Below, one piece after another: positions 27,432-36,772 of a DNA stretch of 64,000 nucleotides; the stretch's first letter is position 1, and the number at the start of each line of letters is the position of its first letter. Origin of the DNA: Hyphomicrobiales bacterium (GTDB lineage Bacteria > Pseudomonadota > Alphaproteobacteria > Rhizobiales > Devosiaceae); contig SEEL01000012.1 of the NCBI GenBank assembly GCA_004144345.1, positions 1 to 64,000 on the forward strand. Direction: 5' to 3'. A program made the translations under genes and the position numbers. A model generated the notes under the pieces. It did not search any database. It was given only the letters and a program-made list of their open reading frames with translations, and was not told where the DNA came from.

Positions 27432-28397
27432 TCAGATCGACCTGATGCGCGGATTGACCAGCACGTAGAGCAGGTCGACGATGGCGTTGATCACGACGAA
27501 GGCCAGCGCCACGGTGAGCGTGACGCCCTGCACGAGGTTGGGTTCGTTGTTCGTCACGCCGTTGAGGATGAGCATGCCCATGCCGTTGATGTTGAAGATG
27601 ATCTCGATGACCACGGCGCCGCCCATCAGGTAGCCGATCCGCAGGCCCAGGACGGTGATCGGCGTGATCAGCGCGTTGCGCAGCACATTGCGGCCGACGA
27701 CCACGTGACGCGGAATGCCAGCGCCGAGCGCGGTGCGCACATAATCCTTGTCGAGTTCCTCGACGACCGCGGTGCGCACGACGCGCGACAGCTGGCCGAT
27801 GACCGGTACGGCGAGGGCGACGGCGGGCAGCAGCATGCGCTGGAACCAGCCGCCGAAATTGTCGAACATGTCGGGCAGGCGACCCGATGTGGGCAGCACG
27901 GAGAAGATGCCGACCTTGTTGCCGAGCAGCTGGATCAGCAGCACGGCGAGCCAGAATGAGGGCGTCGACAGCGACGCGATGGAGAGCACGCGGATCAGCT
28001 GGTCGGGCCAGCGGTCGCGATAGATGGCGGCGACAACGCCCAGCACGAGCGAACCGGCGATGGCGAAGATCAGGCCGAGGAAGGTCAGCTGCAGCGTGAT
28101 CGGGAAGGCCCTGGTGACTTCGTCGATAACCGGCAGCTGGCGCGCCGAGAAAGTGCCGAGATCGAGCCGGGTGAGGCCGCCGAGGAAGGTCACATAGCGG
28201 GTGAGCAGCGGGTCGTCGAGACCGTGCGCGAGGCGGTATTCCTGCCGCGCTTCGATAGAGGCGCCCTCGCCGAGCGCGGTAATCGCCGGGTCCACCTTCG
28301 AAAAGGACATCACCACAAAGACGAGGAAGGTGATTCCCAGGATCATGATGGGCAGCTGCACGAGGCGGCGCCCGATCAGGCTGAGCACTTTGGACAT
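27432..28397 (-). CDS. peptide-type ABC transporter permease (DppB-like)
   Basis: A 321-residue inner-membrane permease with the DppB opening (LIGRRLVQLPIMILGITFLVF) and the late GAVVIEIIFNINGMG motif. It forms the channel together with the permease half of the fused protein one base downstream. The gap to the binding-protein gene holds a strong hairpin. Confidence 0.91.
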   Translation of the reverse strand: MSKVLSLIGRRLVQLPIMILGITFLVFVVMSFSKVDPAITALGEGASIEARQEYRLAHGLDDPLLTRYVTFLGGLTRLDLGTFSARQLPVIDEVTRAFPITLQLTFLGLIFAIAGSLVLGVVAAIYRDRWPDQLIRVLSIASLSTPSFWLAVLLIQLLGNKVGIFSVLPTSGRLPDMFDNFGGWFQRMLLPAVALAVPVIGQLSRVVRTAVVEELDKDYVRTALGAGIPRHVVVGRNVLRNALITPITVLGLRIGYLMGGAVVIEIIFNINGMGMLILNGVTNNEPNLVQGVTLTVALAFVVINAIVDLLYVLVNPRIRSI

Positions 28398-28441
28398 TTC
28401 TCGACCGGTCCCCAGTGAGAGTGGACTGCGACGGAAGCTTT

Positions 28442-28472
28442 GGGCCCCGGGGGGAGGAGGTTCCCGGAGCCC
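28442..28472 (-). other. intercistronic hairpin after binding-protein gene
   Basis: GGGCCCCGGG (28442-28451) and CCCGGAGCCC (28463-28472) form a ten-base stem (one G-U pair on the transcribed strand) with an 11-base loop, about 60 bases after the binding-protein stop. Likely stabilises the upstream message or partly terminates transcription. Confidence 0.55.
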
Positions 28473-28533
28473 ATGCGGTAGCGGTACGGGCGGGCGTCAG
28501 CCTTGCGAGCCGGCGCCCTACCCTCGTGCCACC

Positions 28534-30108
28534 TTACTCTTTGACACCAACCCCGAGGAAGGAGAGGCCAGTGGTCGGCACCGGCGCGAAGCCCTCGAGT
28601 TCATCGGCAGTCCAGGCGGTCGGGAGCTGGCGGTGGAACAGCGGGTAGAGCGGCACCTGCTCGGAGATCAGGTCCATCGCTTCGTTCCACTTGGCCTGCT
28701 GCTCGTCGCCGGAGAGCTTCTGCGCGTCCGACAGCAGAGCCGTCAGCTGCTTGTAGCCCTCGGAACCGGCCCAACGGTAGCGGCTGGTCGGCCAGACATT
28801 GTCGCCGAACCACCACTGCATCAGGATGTCCGGGTCATTGCCGAACACCGACGGATCGCCGGGGGCAATCATGACCTGCATCTCGTTGTTGTCGACCTTG
28901 CCATACTGGCCACCCGACTGCCCGATATCGAGCGTCGTGTTGAAGCCGACCGCATCAAGCGATTCCTTGATGATCGGGGCAACGTCCTTGACCCAGCCAT
29001 GGTCCGTGCTCATCAGCGTGATGTCGAGCGAGGGCACACCGGCTTCGGCGAGGAGGGCCTTGGCCTTCTCCGGATCGTAGCCATAGACGACCTTGGCCTT
29101 GTGGTAGTTCGGATGGGTCTCGGGCAGGAACGAGGTCGCGGCGGTGGCATTGTCGAGCATGCCGGTGCCGATGATCTTGTCCATGTCGAGCGCATAGAAG
29201 AACGCCTGGCGGACGCGGACGTCATCGAACGGCGCGGCCGAGGTGTTGAACATCGCAAACAGCAGGCCGAAGGACTGGGCCTTCTCGAGCGTCGACGTCG
29301 CGGCAACGGCGTCGATGTCGATGTAGGGGACGTCCTCGATCGCCATCACGGTGCCCGACGACAGCGCGTTAACGCGGGCGCTCGGATCCGAAATGAGGTT
29401 CCAGACCATGTTCTTGGCGAGGGCCGGGCGCGGACCGGTATAGGCGTCGTTGCGCTCGAACAGGATTTCGGCTTCGGGAACGGCCGAGATCAGCTTGTAC
29501 GGGCCCGAACCGATCGGCTGCTTGCCGAAGCCATCGGCGTCGGCTTCGACCACGGCGCGCGGCACGATCTTGACCGAGCCAAGGCGTGAGTTGAACAGCG
29601 AGAACGGGAATTCGTTGGTGATCTTGACGGTATCGGCGGAGACCGCCTCGACCTTGTCGATGAACGCCACGAAGGAGCGGAACAGCGACTTCGATTCGGG
29701 ATCGAGCACGCGCTCGTACGAGTAGACGACGTCGTCGGCGGTGACCGGCGCGCCATTGTGGAACACGGCACCCGGACGCAGCTTGACCACATAGGTGAGG
29801 CCGCCATCTTCGCTGACCGGCATTTCGGCCGCGAGGGCGGCGTAGGGCTCACGGGTGACCGGGTCGAGATCGACCAGACCTTCGAACACATGCCAGTTGG
29901 CCGCGACCGTAACGGCGCCCGAAGCGTTCAGCGGGTCGAAGGTACCGGAGAGGCCATAGGCGATGGCCGCCTGGATGGTCGCCTCGGTGTTGACGCCTGC
30001 CGGCGTTTCCTGGGCGATGGCGCTACCGCCAAGCATCCACATCGACGCGAAGGCGCCGGCCAGCAGGCCAACGGCACGACGCGACAGCACTAGTTTTTGA
30101 CGATTCAA
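28534..30108 (-). CDS. ABC transporter substrate-binding protein, family 5 (SatA-like by context)
   Basis: A 524-residue periplasmic protein with a signal peptide (about residues 10-32, ending AIAQE) and the SBP_bac_5 fold (LTYVVKLRPGAVFHNGAPVTADDVVYS, then DDVRVRQAFFYALDMD). The family binds peptides, nickel or oligosaccharides, and SatA of H. ducreyi binds sialic acid. The catabolic genes in the same operon point to sialic acid here. TTG 30108 has GGAGGGA about six bases upstream. First gene of the operon. Confidence 0.88.
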   Translation of the reverse strand: MNRQKLVLSRRAVGLLAGAFASMWMLGGSAIAQETPAGVNTEATIQAAIAYGLSGTFDPLNASGAVTVAANWHVFEGLVDLDPVTREPYAALAAEMPVSEDGGLTYVVKLRPGAVFHNGAPVTADDVVYSYERVLDPESKSLFRSFVAFIDKVEAVSADTVKITNEFPFSLFNSRLGSVKIVPRAVVEADADGFGKQPIGSGPYKLISAVPEAEILFERNDAYTGPRPALAKNMVWNLISDPSARVNALSSGTVMAIEDVPYIDIDAVAATSTLEKAQSFGLLFAMFNTSAAPFDDVRVRQAFFYALDMDKIIGTGMLDNATAATSFLPETHPNYHKAKVVYGYDPEKAKALLAEAGVPSLDITLMSTDHGWVKDVAPIIKESLDAVGFNTTLDIGQSGGQYGKVDNNEMQVMIAPGDPSVFGNDPDILMQWWFGDNVWPTSRYRWAGSEGYKQLTALLSDAQKLSGDEQQAKWNEAMDLISEQVPLYPLFHRQLPTAWTADELEGFAPVPTTGLSFLGVGVKE

Positions 30109-30123
30109 GGTAGTCCCTCCATT

Positions 30124-30143
30124 GACATCAGACGTCAGATGTC
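30124..30143. promoter_or_regulatory. 20-bp palindrome in the nan-type operon promoter
   Basis: GACATCAGACGTCAGATGTC is nearly symmetric: outer arms GACATC/GATGTC and a central GACGTC are perfect, with one mismatched pair between. It sits 16 bases upstream of the binding-protein start codon, just downstream of a weak -35/-10 pair (TTGCAT, TAGGTA) on the minus strand. This fits a repressor site blocking the operon. Confidence 0.45.
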
Positions 30144-30205
30144 TACCTAACGTGGGCCTGAAGCTTATGCAATCCCCTTGTTTTGAGGTTTTGGGGCTTC
30201 ACAAT

Positions 30206-30219
30206 GCCGGTATACCGGC
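30206..30219. promoter_or_regulatory. perfect palindrome upstream of gntR-type gene
   Basis: GCCGGTATACCGGC is a perfect 14-bp palindrome 27 bases upstream of the regulator start codon. Its core GGTATACC contains GGTATA, the repeat unit bound by E. coli NanR, also a GntR/FCD protein. This makes it the best autoregulation site candidate. Confidence 0.5.
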
Positions 30220-30245
30220 GCAGGGACACCCCGGGGGGAGAGTGT

Positions 30246-30977
30246 ATGAACGACCTGAGCGATGCCACTTCCAGCGAGTCGAGGATGCGCCGCAGCACGA
30301 CCGCCGAGCAGATCAAACGCCTGATCCTGCTGCGCGGGTTGCACCCCGGTGATGTGATCCCGACGGAAACCGACCTCTGCGAAGAGCTCGGCGTCTCGAG
30401 ATCATCGGTTCGCGAAGCCATCCGAACACTCGCCACGCTCGATATTGTCGAAGTACGGCACGGGGTTGGCACCGTCGTCGGCCAGATGAGCCTCACCCCT
30501 CTCGTCGAAACACTGGTGTTCCGGGGCGTCCTGCTGCCGGGCGACGATCTGGCCGCCCTGCGCGACGTGGTCGAGTTGCGCTGCGCCTTCGATCTGGCGC
30601 TTGCCGACGCTGTGGTCGACGCCCATCGCGACCAGCCCAATGAGAGCATTTCCCGCCTCGTGGCGCGGATGATCGAGAGCGCCGACAAGGAGCAGCCCTA
30701 TCTGCTCGAGGACAAGCAGTTCCACGCCGAACTGCTGGCACCGCTCAAGAACCAGCTCGCCGGGCAGCTGGTGACGGCCTTCTGGGACATTCACAGCGCT
30801 GTTCTGCCGCGGCTGGGTCTCGCTTTGCCGGCCGATCTACGCCAGACGGCGCAAGCCCATAGCGACATGTTCGACGCGGCCAAGGCTGGCGATCGCGACG
30901 CCTATGGGCGCGCCGTGGTCGACCATTACGAGCCGTTGCTGCGCATGCTGGAAACGTCCTCCGCCAAGGCGGGCTGA
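30246..30977 (+). CDS. GntR-family regulator, FCD subfamily (NanR-like by context)
   Basis: A 243-residue regulator. The N-terminal winged helix (TTAEQIKRLILLRGLHPGDVIPTETDLCEELGVSRSSVREAIRTL, in part) is followed by an all-helical FCD ligand domain (FHAELLAPL, HSDMFDAAKAGDRDAYGRAV). FCD domains bind small acids, often with a metal. Divergent from the transporter-nan operon, so it is the likely controller. ATG 30246 has GGGGGGAG about six bases upstream; the open frame begins earlier but without a site. Confidence 0.9.
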   Translation: MNDLSDATSSESRMRRSTTAEQIKRLILLRGLHPGDVIPTETDLCEELGVSRSSVREAIRTLATLDIVEVRHGVGTVVGQMSLTPLVETLVFRGVLLPGDDLAALRDVVELRCAFDLALADAVVDAHRDQPNESISRLVARMIESADKEQPYLLEDKQFHAELLAPLKNQLAGQLVTAFWDIHSAVLPRLGLALPADLRQTAQAHSDMFDAAKAGDRDAYGRAVVDHYEPLLRMLETSSAKAG

Positions 30978-31093
30978 GCCAGCGACGGCTGACCGGGGCC
31001 GTCCGCAAATATCCCGATTTCTTGGTGAACTGCGGGCGTACGGATATCGTATAGCCGTTGCGACCCAGACCGGGCCGAGATTGGAACAGATCG

Positions 31094-32164
31094 ATGAAAC
31101 GTCGGAGCCGCTTGAGCGGGTGGTGGATATTTCTCCTGCTGGTGGTGGCTGCCGGTATCGGCTGGGCGCTTGTCACCCGGCCCTGGGAGCCCAAGCCGAC
31201 GCTGGTCGCCATCGAGACCGTGACCGCCGGTCCGGCGAGCCGGGTGCTCGCGGTCAATGGCCGGGTCGAGCCCGAAAAGAAGGTCGAGATCAGCTCGACG
31301 GTCAACGGCCGCGTTGCCACCGTGCCGGTGATCGAGGGCGATGAAGTCGCCGCCGGCGAACCGCTGCTGACCGTCGACGACACGCAACAGCGCGCCACCG
31401 TGTCGCAGGCCAATTCGCAGCTCGACGCCGCTCAATCGCAGATTCAGCAGGCGCAACTGAACCTCGACCGCGCCGTCGCGCTCGGCGATTCCATTTCGCA
31501 AAAGCAGGTGGACGATCTGCGCTTCGCCGTCGAGACGGCACAGAAGGAAGCCGACCGGCTGGCTGCCCTAGTCCAGCAGACGCAGGATCTGCTCGATGAA
31601 TATGTGGTGCGGGCGCCCTTCTCGGGCTCCGTGCTGAGCCGTGGCGCCGACCCCGGCCAGGTGGTCAGCAGTTCGACATCACTCTTCCTCTTCGCCGACC
31701 TCTCGTCGCTGCTGGGTGAAGCAAGCGTCGATGAACTCTACGCCTCGGAAGTGCGCCGTGGCCTACCGGTGAAGGCGCGCCCGGCCGGACACGCGCAGAT
31801 CATCGATGGCGAGGTGAGCTACATCTCGCCGCGCGTCGATTCCTCGACCGGCGGCCGCCTCGTGCGTGTCACACTGCCTGGCGGCGGCGACCTCGATCTG
31901 CCCGTCGGCCTGACCGTCACGCTCAACATCATCGTCGAGCAGCGCGACGACGCCGTCACCATTCCGCGCAGCGCACTCGCGGACATTGAAGAGCCGGCGG
32001 TCTATGTGATCGAAGCCGGCAAGGCGGTGCTCAAGCCCGTCCAGTACATCGACTGGCCGTCGGACCGGCTGATCGTCCTCCAGGGCCTCGCCAATGGCGA
32101 GACGCTGATCGTCGATGGCAAGGCCGTGAAGGCCGAGGGCGCGCTCGTCGCCGCCCGGGAGTAG
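31094..32164 (+). CDS. HlyD-like periplasmic adaptor of an ABC efflux system
   Basis: A 356-residue membrane fusion protein: N-terminal anchor helix (WWIFLLLVVAAGIGWAL), a biotinyl-lipoyl half (VNGRVEPEKKVEISSTVNGRVATVPV), a helical hairpin rich in Gln/Ala (about residues 95-165), then the second lipoyl half (VRAPFSGSVLSRGADPGQVV) and a beta-barrel. It bridges the permease to an outer-membrane channel, not encoded here. First gene of a three-gene operon; ribosome site weak. Confidence 0.87.
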   Translation: MKRRSRLSGWWIFLLLVVAAGIGWALVTRPWEPKPTLVAIETVTAGPASRVLAVNGRVEPEKKVEISSTVNGRVATVPVIEGDEVAAGEPLLTVDDTQQRATVSQANSQLDAAQSQIQQAQLNLDRAVALGDSISQKQVDDLRFAVETAQKEADRLAALVQQTQDLLDEYVVRAPFSGSVLSRGADPGQVVSSSTSLFLFADLSSLLGEASVDELYASEVRRGLPVKARPAGHAQIIDGEVSYISPRVDSSTGGRLVRVTLPGGGDLDLPVGLTVTLNIIVEQRDDAVTIPRSALADIEEPAVYVIEAGKAVLKPVQYIDWPSDRLIVLQGLANGETLIVDGKAVKAEGALVAARE

Positions 32165-32169
32165 GCGCT

Positions 32170-33375
32170 GTGCTTTACAGCCTCAAGATTGCGACGCGCT
32201 ATCTCACCGCGAACCGGGGGCAGTCGCTGCTGCTCGTGCTCGGCGTCGCCGTCGGCGTCTATGTTTTCGTGTTCATGAGCGCGCTCATCGGCGGCCTTGC
32301 CGTGCTGCTGCTCGATCGCACGGTGGGCAGCATCGCCCATGTGGTGGTCGAACCTGCCGACCGTGACCCGGCAACGCTCGTGGCGGCGGACGGCACGACG
32401 CTGGTCGCCGTGCTCAAATCGAGCCAGCAGCGTCCGGTGCTGCAGGCGGCAGAGGCCTATCTGCCGATCATCTCCGACGTGCCGCTGGTCTCGACCGTGG
32501 TCGGCAAGGTGCTCGGCAACGGCTTTGTCGTGAAGGGCGAGGCCGTGTCGCCCGTCCTGATCACCGGCATTGAGGCCAAGGACATTTCAGCCATCGCCGA
32601 TATCGAATCGAGTCTGGTTGCCGGCTCGACCGAACTGATGCTGGGCACCGCGGTGATCGGCAAGGGACTCGCCGACAAGCTGGGCCTCGGCGTCGGCCAG
32701 TCGGTGATCGTGCGGTCGGAGCGCGATATCGAACAGTCGATCACCGTCGGCGGTATCTTCCAGCTGGGCGTGTCCGCCGTCGACGATACGGCGATCTACC
32801 TCAACATCCGCGCGGCGCGCGTGCTGCTCGATTTGCCCGAGGGTCTGTCGCGCTACGAGATCAAGCTCGACGATCTGCAGCAGGCAAAGAGCGCCGCCGC
32901 CGCCATTGCGGCGCGCACGGGATTGAAGGCGACCGCCTGGCAGGACCAGAACGCGCAATTGCTCGAAGGTCTCACCGCGCAGGCGCGCTCCGGCGATCTC
33001 ATCAAGGGCTTCGCGCTCGTGACGATCATCATCGGCGTGGCGAGCGCCCTGCTGCTCTCGACCTATCGCCGGCAGAGCGAGATCGGCATCATGCGCGCCA
33101 TGGGCGCAAGCCGCGCCTTCGTGGTGTTCGTATTCATCATCCAGGGCGCGCTGATCGGACTCTCCGGAGGACTGCTGGGCGCCGGCCTCGGCTATCTGTC
33201 GCTGCTGCCCTTCCCGCCGCCGGAGCTGACACAGGGCGGCGGCTTGCCGGTCGATTATCGCCTCGGCGCCTATGAGACGGCGATCATCCTGACGCTGGTG
33301 GGCGCTGTCCTCGCCGCCATCTGGCCGGCCTACTCGGCCTCGCGCACCGACCCTGTGAAAGCGATCGGCCCATGA
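32170..33375 (+). CDS. FtsX/MacB-type ABC transporter permease
   Basis: A 401-residue protein with one N-terminal helix, a large periplasmic domain (about residues 45-270) and three C-terminal helices (KGFALVTIIIGVASALLLS, FVFIIQGALIGLSGG, ETAIILTLVGAVLAAIWP), with the conserved EIGIMRAMGAS cytoplasmic loop. GTG start six bases after the adaptor stop. Type VII mechanotransmission systems export lipoproteins, peptides or glycolipids; the cargo here is unknown. Confidence 0.87.
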   Translation: MLYSLKIATRYLTANRGQSLLLVLGVAVGVYVFVFMSALIGGLAVLLLDRTVGSIAHVVVEPADRDPATLVAADGTTLVAVLKSSQQRPVLQAAEAYLPIISDVPLVSTVVGKVLGNGFVVKGEAVSPVLITGIEAKDISAIADIESSLVAGSTELMLGTAVIGKGLADKLGLGVGQSVIVRSERDIEQSITVGGIFQLGVSAVDDTAIYLNIRAARVLLDLPEGLSRYEIKLDDLQQAKSAAAAIAARTGLKATAWQDQNAQLLEGLTAQARSGDLIKGFALVTIIIGVASALLLSTYRRQSEIGIMRAMGASRAFVVFVFIIQGALIGLSGGLLGAGLGYLSLLPFPPPELTQGGGLPVDYRLGAYETAIILTLVGAVLAAIWPAYSASRTDPVKAIGP

Positions 33376-34064
33376 GCGAAGGCAGCCTCGTCGCGGTTCG
33401 CGGCCTCACCAAGAATTACGAGGAAGGCGAGAATGTCGCGCGCATCCTCAAGGGCGTCGAACTCGACATCCAGCGCGGCGAGCTCGTGGCGCTGCTCGGC
33501 CCCTCGGGCTCGGGCAAATCGACCCTGCTCAACATCCTCGGCACCCTGGCGCGGCCGACCGACGGCACGCTCTCGATATTGGGCGAGAGCCTGATCGGAG
33601 CGGACGATGCGCTGCTGACCGAGTTCCGCAACCGGCATATCGGCTTCGTGTTCCAGGCGCATCTGCTGCTGCCCGATTTCACGGCGCTCGAGAACGTCAT
33701 GTTCCCAGCCGCCGCGCGGCACGGCCGCGAGCGGCGCGAGGATCAGGCGCGGGCCGCCGAACTGCTCGACCGTGTCGGCCTTTCCGCCCGGCGCGACTTC
33801 CTCGCCAGCAAGCTCTCGGGTGGCCAGAAGCAGCGCGTGGCCGTCGCCCGCTCGCTGATGAACGCACCGGAGCTGGTGCTGGCCGACGAGCCGACGGGCA
33901 ATCTCGACCGCGAAAGCGCCGACCAGGTGATGGGGCTGCTCACCGAGATCAACGAGCGCGATGGCACGAGCTTCCTGATCTCGACCCACGACGAAAAGAT
34001 CGCCGGCCGGTGCCGCCGCCAGATCTTCATGGTCGACGGCAAGGTCGCCGACGACGGCCGCTAG
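33372..34064 (+). CDS. LolD/MacB-type ABC transporter ATPase
   Basis: A 230-residue ATPase with Walker A GPSGSGKST, signature LSGGQKQ, Walker B LVLADEPTGNLD and the switch His in ISTHDEK. Its ATG overlaps the permease stop (ATGA). It drives the adaptor-permease pair upstream. The last four bases overlap the end of livF on the other strand. Confidence 0.9.
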   Translation: MSEGSLVAVRGLTKNYEEGENVARILKGVELDIQRGELVALLGPSGSGKSTLLNILGTLARPTDGTLSILGESLIGADDALLTEFRNRHIGFVFQAHLLLPDFTALENVMFPAAARHGRERREDQARAAELLDRVGLSARRDFLASKLSGGQKQRVAVARSLMNAPELVLADEPTGNLDRESADQVMGLLTEINERDGTSFLISTHDEKIAGRCRRQIFMVDGKVADDGR

Positions 34065-34846
34065 ATCGCGAGATATTCGCGGCGGAGGGCTTCGTCGGCG
34101 AGAACGTCGGCGGCCGAGCCGGTGAAGGCGACTTCGCCGGTATCGAGGATGACGGCGCGGTCGGCGAGGCGCAGGGCGGCGACGGCGTTCTGTTCGACGA
34201 TGATCGTCGTGATGCCGATGGCCTTGATCTCGTTGAGGATCTTTTCGATCTCGGAAACGATCACCGGCGCCAGCCCTTCATAGGGCTCGTCGAGCAGCAG
34301 CAGCTTGAGATTGCGCGCGAGCGCCCGCGCGATGGCCAGCATCTGCTGTTCGCCGCCCGACAGCGTCACGCCGTCCTGGCGGCGGCGTTCGGCAAGGCGG
34401 GGGAAGTGCGAGTAGATGCGGTCGAGATCCCAGCCGGTGCCGGGAGCGACCTGCGCGAGAGTCAGATTTTCCTCGACCGTCAGCCCCTGGATGATGCGCC
34501 GGTCCTCGGGCACCAGCTGAACGCCGGCACGCGCCGCTTCGAACGATCTCATGCGATGGAGGGCTAGGCCCTCAAGCCAGATCTCGCCCGATCGCAGGGT
34601 CGGGTTGTCGACCCGCGCGATGGCGCGCAGCGTCGAGGTCTTGCCCGCGCCGTTACGGCCGAGCAAGGCGAGAATCTCGCCATGCTGCACATCGAGCGAG
34701 ACGCCCTGCACGATGTAGCTCTCGCCGTAATAGGCGTGGATGTCCTTGGTCGAAAAGAACGGCGCCTTGGTCGCCGCAGTCGCGGCAGCGGGCGCGGTGT
34801 CAATAGCGGGGGCGAAGCTCGAATCCATCTCTATTGCACTCATCAA
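34061..34846 (-). CDS. livF: branched-chain amino acid-type ABC transporter ATPase LivF
   Basis: A 261-residue ATPase with Walker A GRNGAGKTS, signature LSGGEQQ, Walker B LLLLDEPYEGLAP and the LivF-type IVEQNAVAAL segment. An Ala-rich N-terminal extension of about 25 residues precedes the domain. ATG overlaps the livG stop by four bases. The liv-type symbol reflects family, not proven substrate. Confidence 0.9.
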   Translation of the reverse strand: MMSAIEMDSSFAPAIDTAPAAATAATKAPFFSTKDIHAYYGESYIVQGVSLDVQHGEILALLGRNGAGKTSTLRAIARVDNPTLRSGEIWLEGLALHRMRSFEAARAGVQLVPEDRRIIQGLTVEENLTLAQVAPGTGWDLDRIYSHFPRLAERRRQDGVTLSGGEQQMLAIARALARNLKLLLLDEPYEGLAPVIVSEIEKILNEIKAIGITTIIVEQNAVAALRLADRAVILDTGEVAFTGSAADVLADEALRREYLAI

Positions 34847-35634
34847 TGGGCCTCGAGACGGTGCGCGCCGCCAAGATAGGCCTCCTGCACCTTTTCATTG
34901 CCGCGAATGGCGTCGGGCAATCCCTCCGCGATGATCTTGCCACCCGAGAGGACCGAGATCTTGTCGGCCAAGGAGAACACAACATGCATGTCATGTTCAA
35001 TGATCACCTTGGTCATGCCGCGCGCCTTGATCTTCTGGAGCAGTTCGATGGTGGTGTTGGTGTCGTGCCGGCTCATGCCTGCAGTCGGCTCGTCGAGCAG
35101 CAGCAGGCGCGGATGCTGGATGAGGCACATGGCAAGTTCCATGCGGCGCTTGTCGCCCCGGCTGAGAGCGCCGGCATGTGAGTCCCGCCGCTCGTAGAGG
35201 CCGACATCGGCGAGCAGTTCCTCGGCCTCGCGGCGAATGGCGCTCTCGGAGCCGAGGCCGCGCAGCATGTTGACCTGGAACGCGCCATCGCGCTTGGCGA
35301 AGGCGGGGATCATCACATTGTGCAGCACCGAGAGGTCCGCGAAGATCTCCGGCGTTTGGAACACTCGGGCGATGCCCAGCTGGTTGATCTGGTGCGGCTT
35401 GCGGCCGGTGAGGACGGCGCCGTCGAACACCACTTGCCCGCTGGTCGGCGCCAGCTTGCCGATGATGACATTGAGCAGCGTCGACTTGCCGGCCCCGTTG
35501 GGGCCGATGATGGCGTGGGTCTCGCCCTCGATCACCTGCAGGTCGATATCGCTCAGGGCATGCAGGCCGCCGAAGCGCTTGTGGACATCGGCGACGTGGA
35601 GAACGACGTTTGGCGTTGTGGTCATGGCCGTCAC
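34843..35634 (-). CDS. livG: branched-chain amino acid-type ABC transporter ATPase LivG
   Basis: A 263-residue ATPase with Walker A GPNGAGKST, signature LSRGDKRRMELA (a divergent ABC signature), Walker B LLLLDEPTAGMS and the LivG-type IIEHDMHVVFSLAD. The signature reads SRGD in place of SGGQ; this kind of variation is seen in urea/amide-type homologues. The stop lies beside the livF start. Confidence 0.9.
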   Translation of the reverse strand: MTAMTTTPNVVLHVADVHKRFGGLHALSDIDLQVIEGETHAIIGPNGAGKSTLLNVIIGKLAPTSGQVVFDGAVLTGRKPHQINQLGIARVFQTPEIFADLSVLHNVMIPAFAKRDGAFQVNMLRGLGSESAIRREAEELLADVGLYERRDSHAGALSRGDKRRMELAMCLIQHPRLLLLDEPTAGMSRHDTNTTIELLQKIKARGMTKVIIEHDMHVVFSLADKISVLSGGKIIAEGLPDAIRGNEKVQEAYLGGAHRLEAH

Positions 35635-36771
35635 CTATTCTGCCGGCTGAACATGGGCGGTGGGACGCGGCGTCGGGGCACCGGGCCGGCGGAAGAGATT
35701 GGCGAGCCGGCGCACGCCTTCCATGATGCCACCGGGCAGGAAAATCACGACGAGCACGAAGACGAGACCCAGCGTCAGGAACCAGCCATCGCCGACGAAT
35801 TTCGAGGTGACCTTGACCGCGAGTTCCGACACGCCCTCTGGCAGGAAGCTGTAGAAGCGCACGAGGATCTGGTCGTTGAGCGCCGACAGGATGTTCTCGA
35901 AATATTTGATCAGCCAGGCGCCGATCACCGGTCCGACCAGCGTGCCGACGCCGCCGAGGATGGTCATCAGCACCACCTCGCCCGAAGCGGTCCACTGCAT
36001 GCGCTCGGCACCGGCCAGCGGATCGGTGACCGCGAGCAGCGCGCCGGCAAGACCGGCATACATGCCCGAGATCAGGAAGGCCGACAGGGCGTAGGGACGC
36101 GTGTTGAAACCGGTGAACTGCATGCGCGTCTGGTTGGACTTGATGGCCTTGAGCATCATGCCGAAAGGCGAGCCCGCGATGCGCTGGGCGAGGACGAACG
36201 CCACGATGAGGAAGAAGGCGCAGAAGTAGAAGCCGGCATAGCCGCTGAGCTGCTGGCCGAGGAGAGTCGGCACGGGCTGGCCCACATAGGTCTGGCCGGT
36301 GATCGCATCGAGCACGCGCGGATCGCGCAGGGTCAGCTGCAGACCGGTTTCGCCATTGGTGATCGGCGTGAGCACCGAGTAAGCGAGATTGTAGCTCATC
36401 TGCGCGAAGGCGAGCGTCAGGATGGAGAAGTAGATGCCGGAGCGCCTGAGGCTAAGATAGCCGATGACCAGCGCGAAGAGGCCGGAGACGATTACGGCAA
36501 GGATCAGCGCCGGGAAGGCATCGAGCGACAGCAGCTTGAACGACCACACGGCGGTGTAGGAGCCGACGCCGAAGAATGCGGCATGGCCAAAGCTCAGATA
36601 GCCCGTGAGGCCGAACAGGATGTTAAAGCCCACGGCGAAGATGCCGTAGATCATGAAGCGCTGCAGCAGATCCGGGTAGCCGGCGCCGAAGGGCGCGAGC
36701 CAGATGGGCATAGCGAGCACGACGAGGGCGAAGCCGACCGAGAGCAGCAGATCGTTGCGTGACGAGGACAT
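35635..36771 (-). CDS. livM: branched-chain amino acid-type ABC transporter permease LivM
   Basis: A 378-residue inner-membrane permease of the LivM type ([22 protein letters not shown], then [15 protein letters not shown] near the C terminus). A proline-rich cytoplasmic tail ends the protein. It begins right after livH; the binding-protein gene is upstream. Confidence 0.9.
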   Translation of the reverse strand: MSSSRNDLLLSVGFALVVLAMPIWLAPFGAGYPDLLQRFMIYGIFAVGFNILFGLTGYLSFGHAAFFGVGSYTAVWSFKLLSLDAFPALILAVIVSGLFALVIGYLSLRRSGIYFSILTLAFAQMSYNLAYSVLTPITNGETGLQLTLRDPRVLDAITGQTYVGQPVPTLLGQQLSGYAGFYFCAFFLIVAFVLAQRIAGSPFGMMLKAIKSNQTRMQFTGFNTRPYALSAFLISGMYAGLAGALLAVTDPLAGAERMQWTASGEVVLMTILGGVGTLVGPVIGAWLIKYFENILSALNDQILVRFYSFLPEGVSELAVKVTSKFVGDGWFLTLGLVFVLVVIFLPGGIMEGVRRLANLFRRPGAPTPRPTAHVQPAE

Positions 36772-36772
36772 A

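Noticed and set aside
25490-27445. A 651-residue plus-strand ORF opposite the permease-ATPase fusion
   Set aside because: Antisense shadow; the opposite strand has complete Walker and signature motifs.
30984-31003. GACGGC...GCCGTC as a terminator after the GntR gene
   Set aside because: Only a six-base stem without T-run; such stems are frequent by chance in GC-rich DNA.
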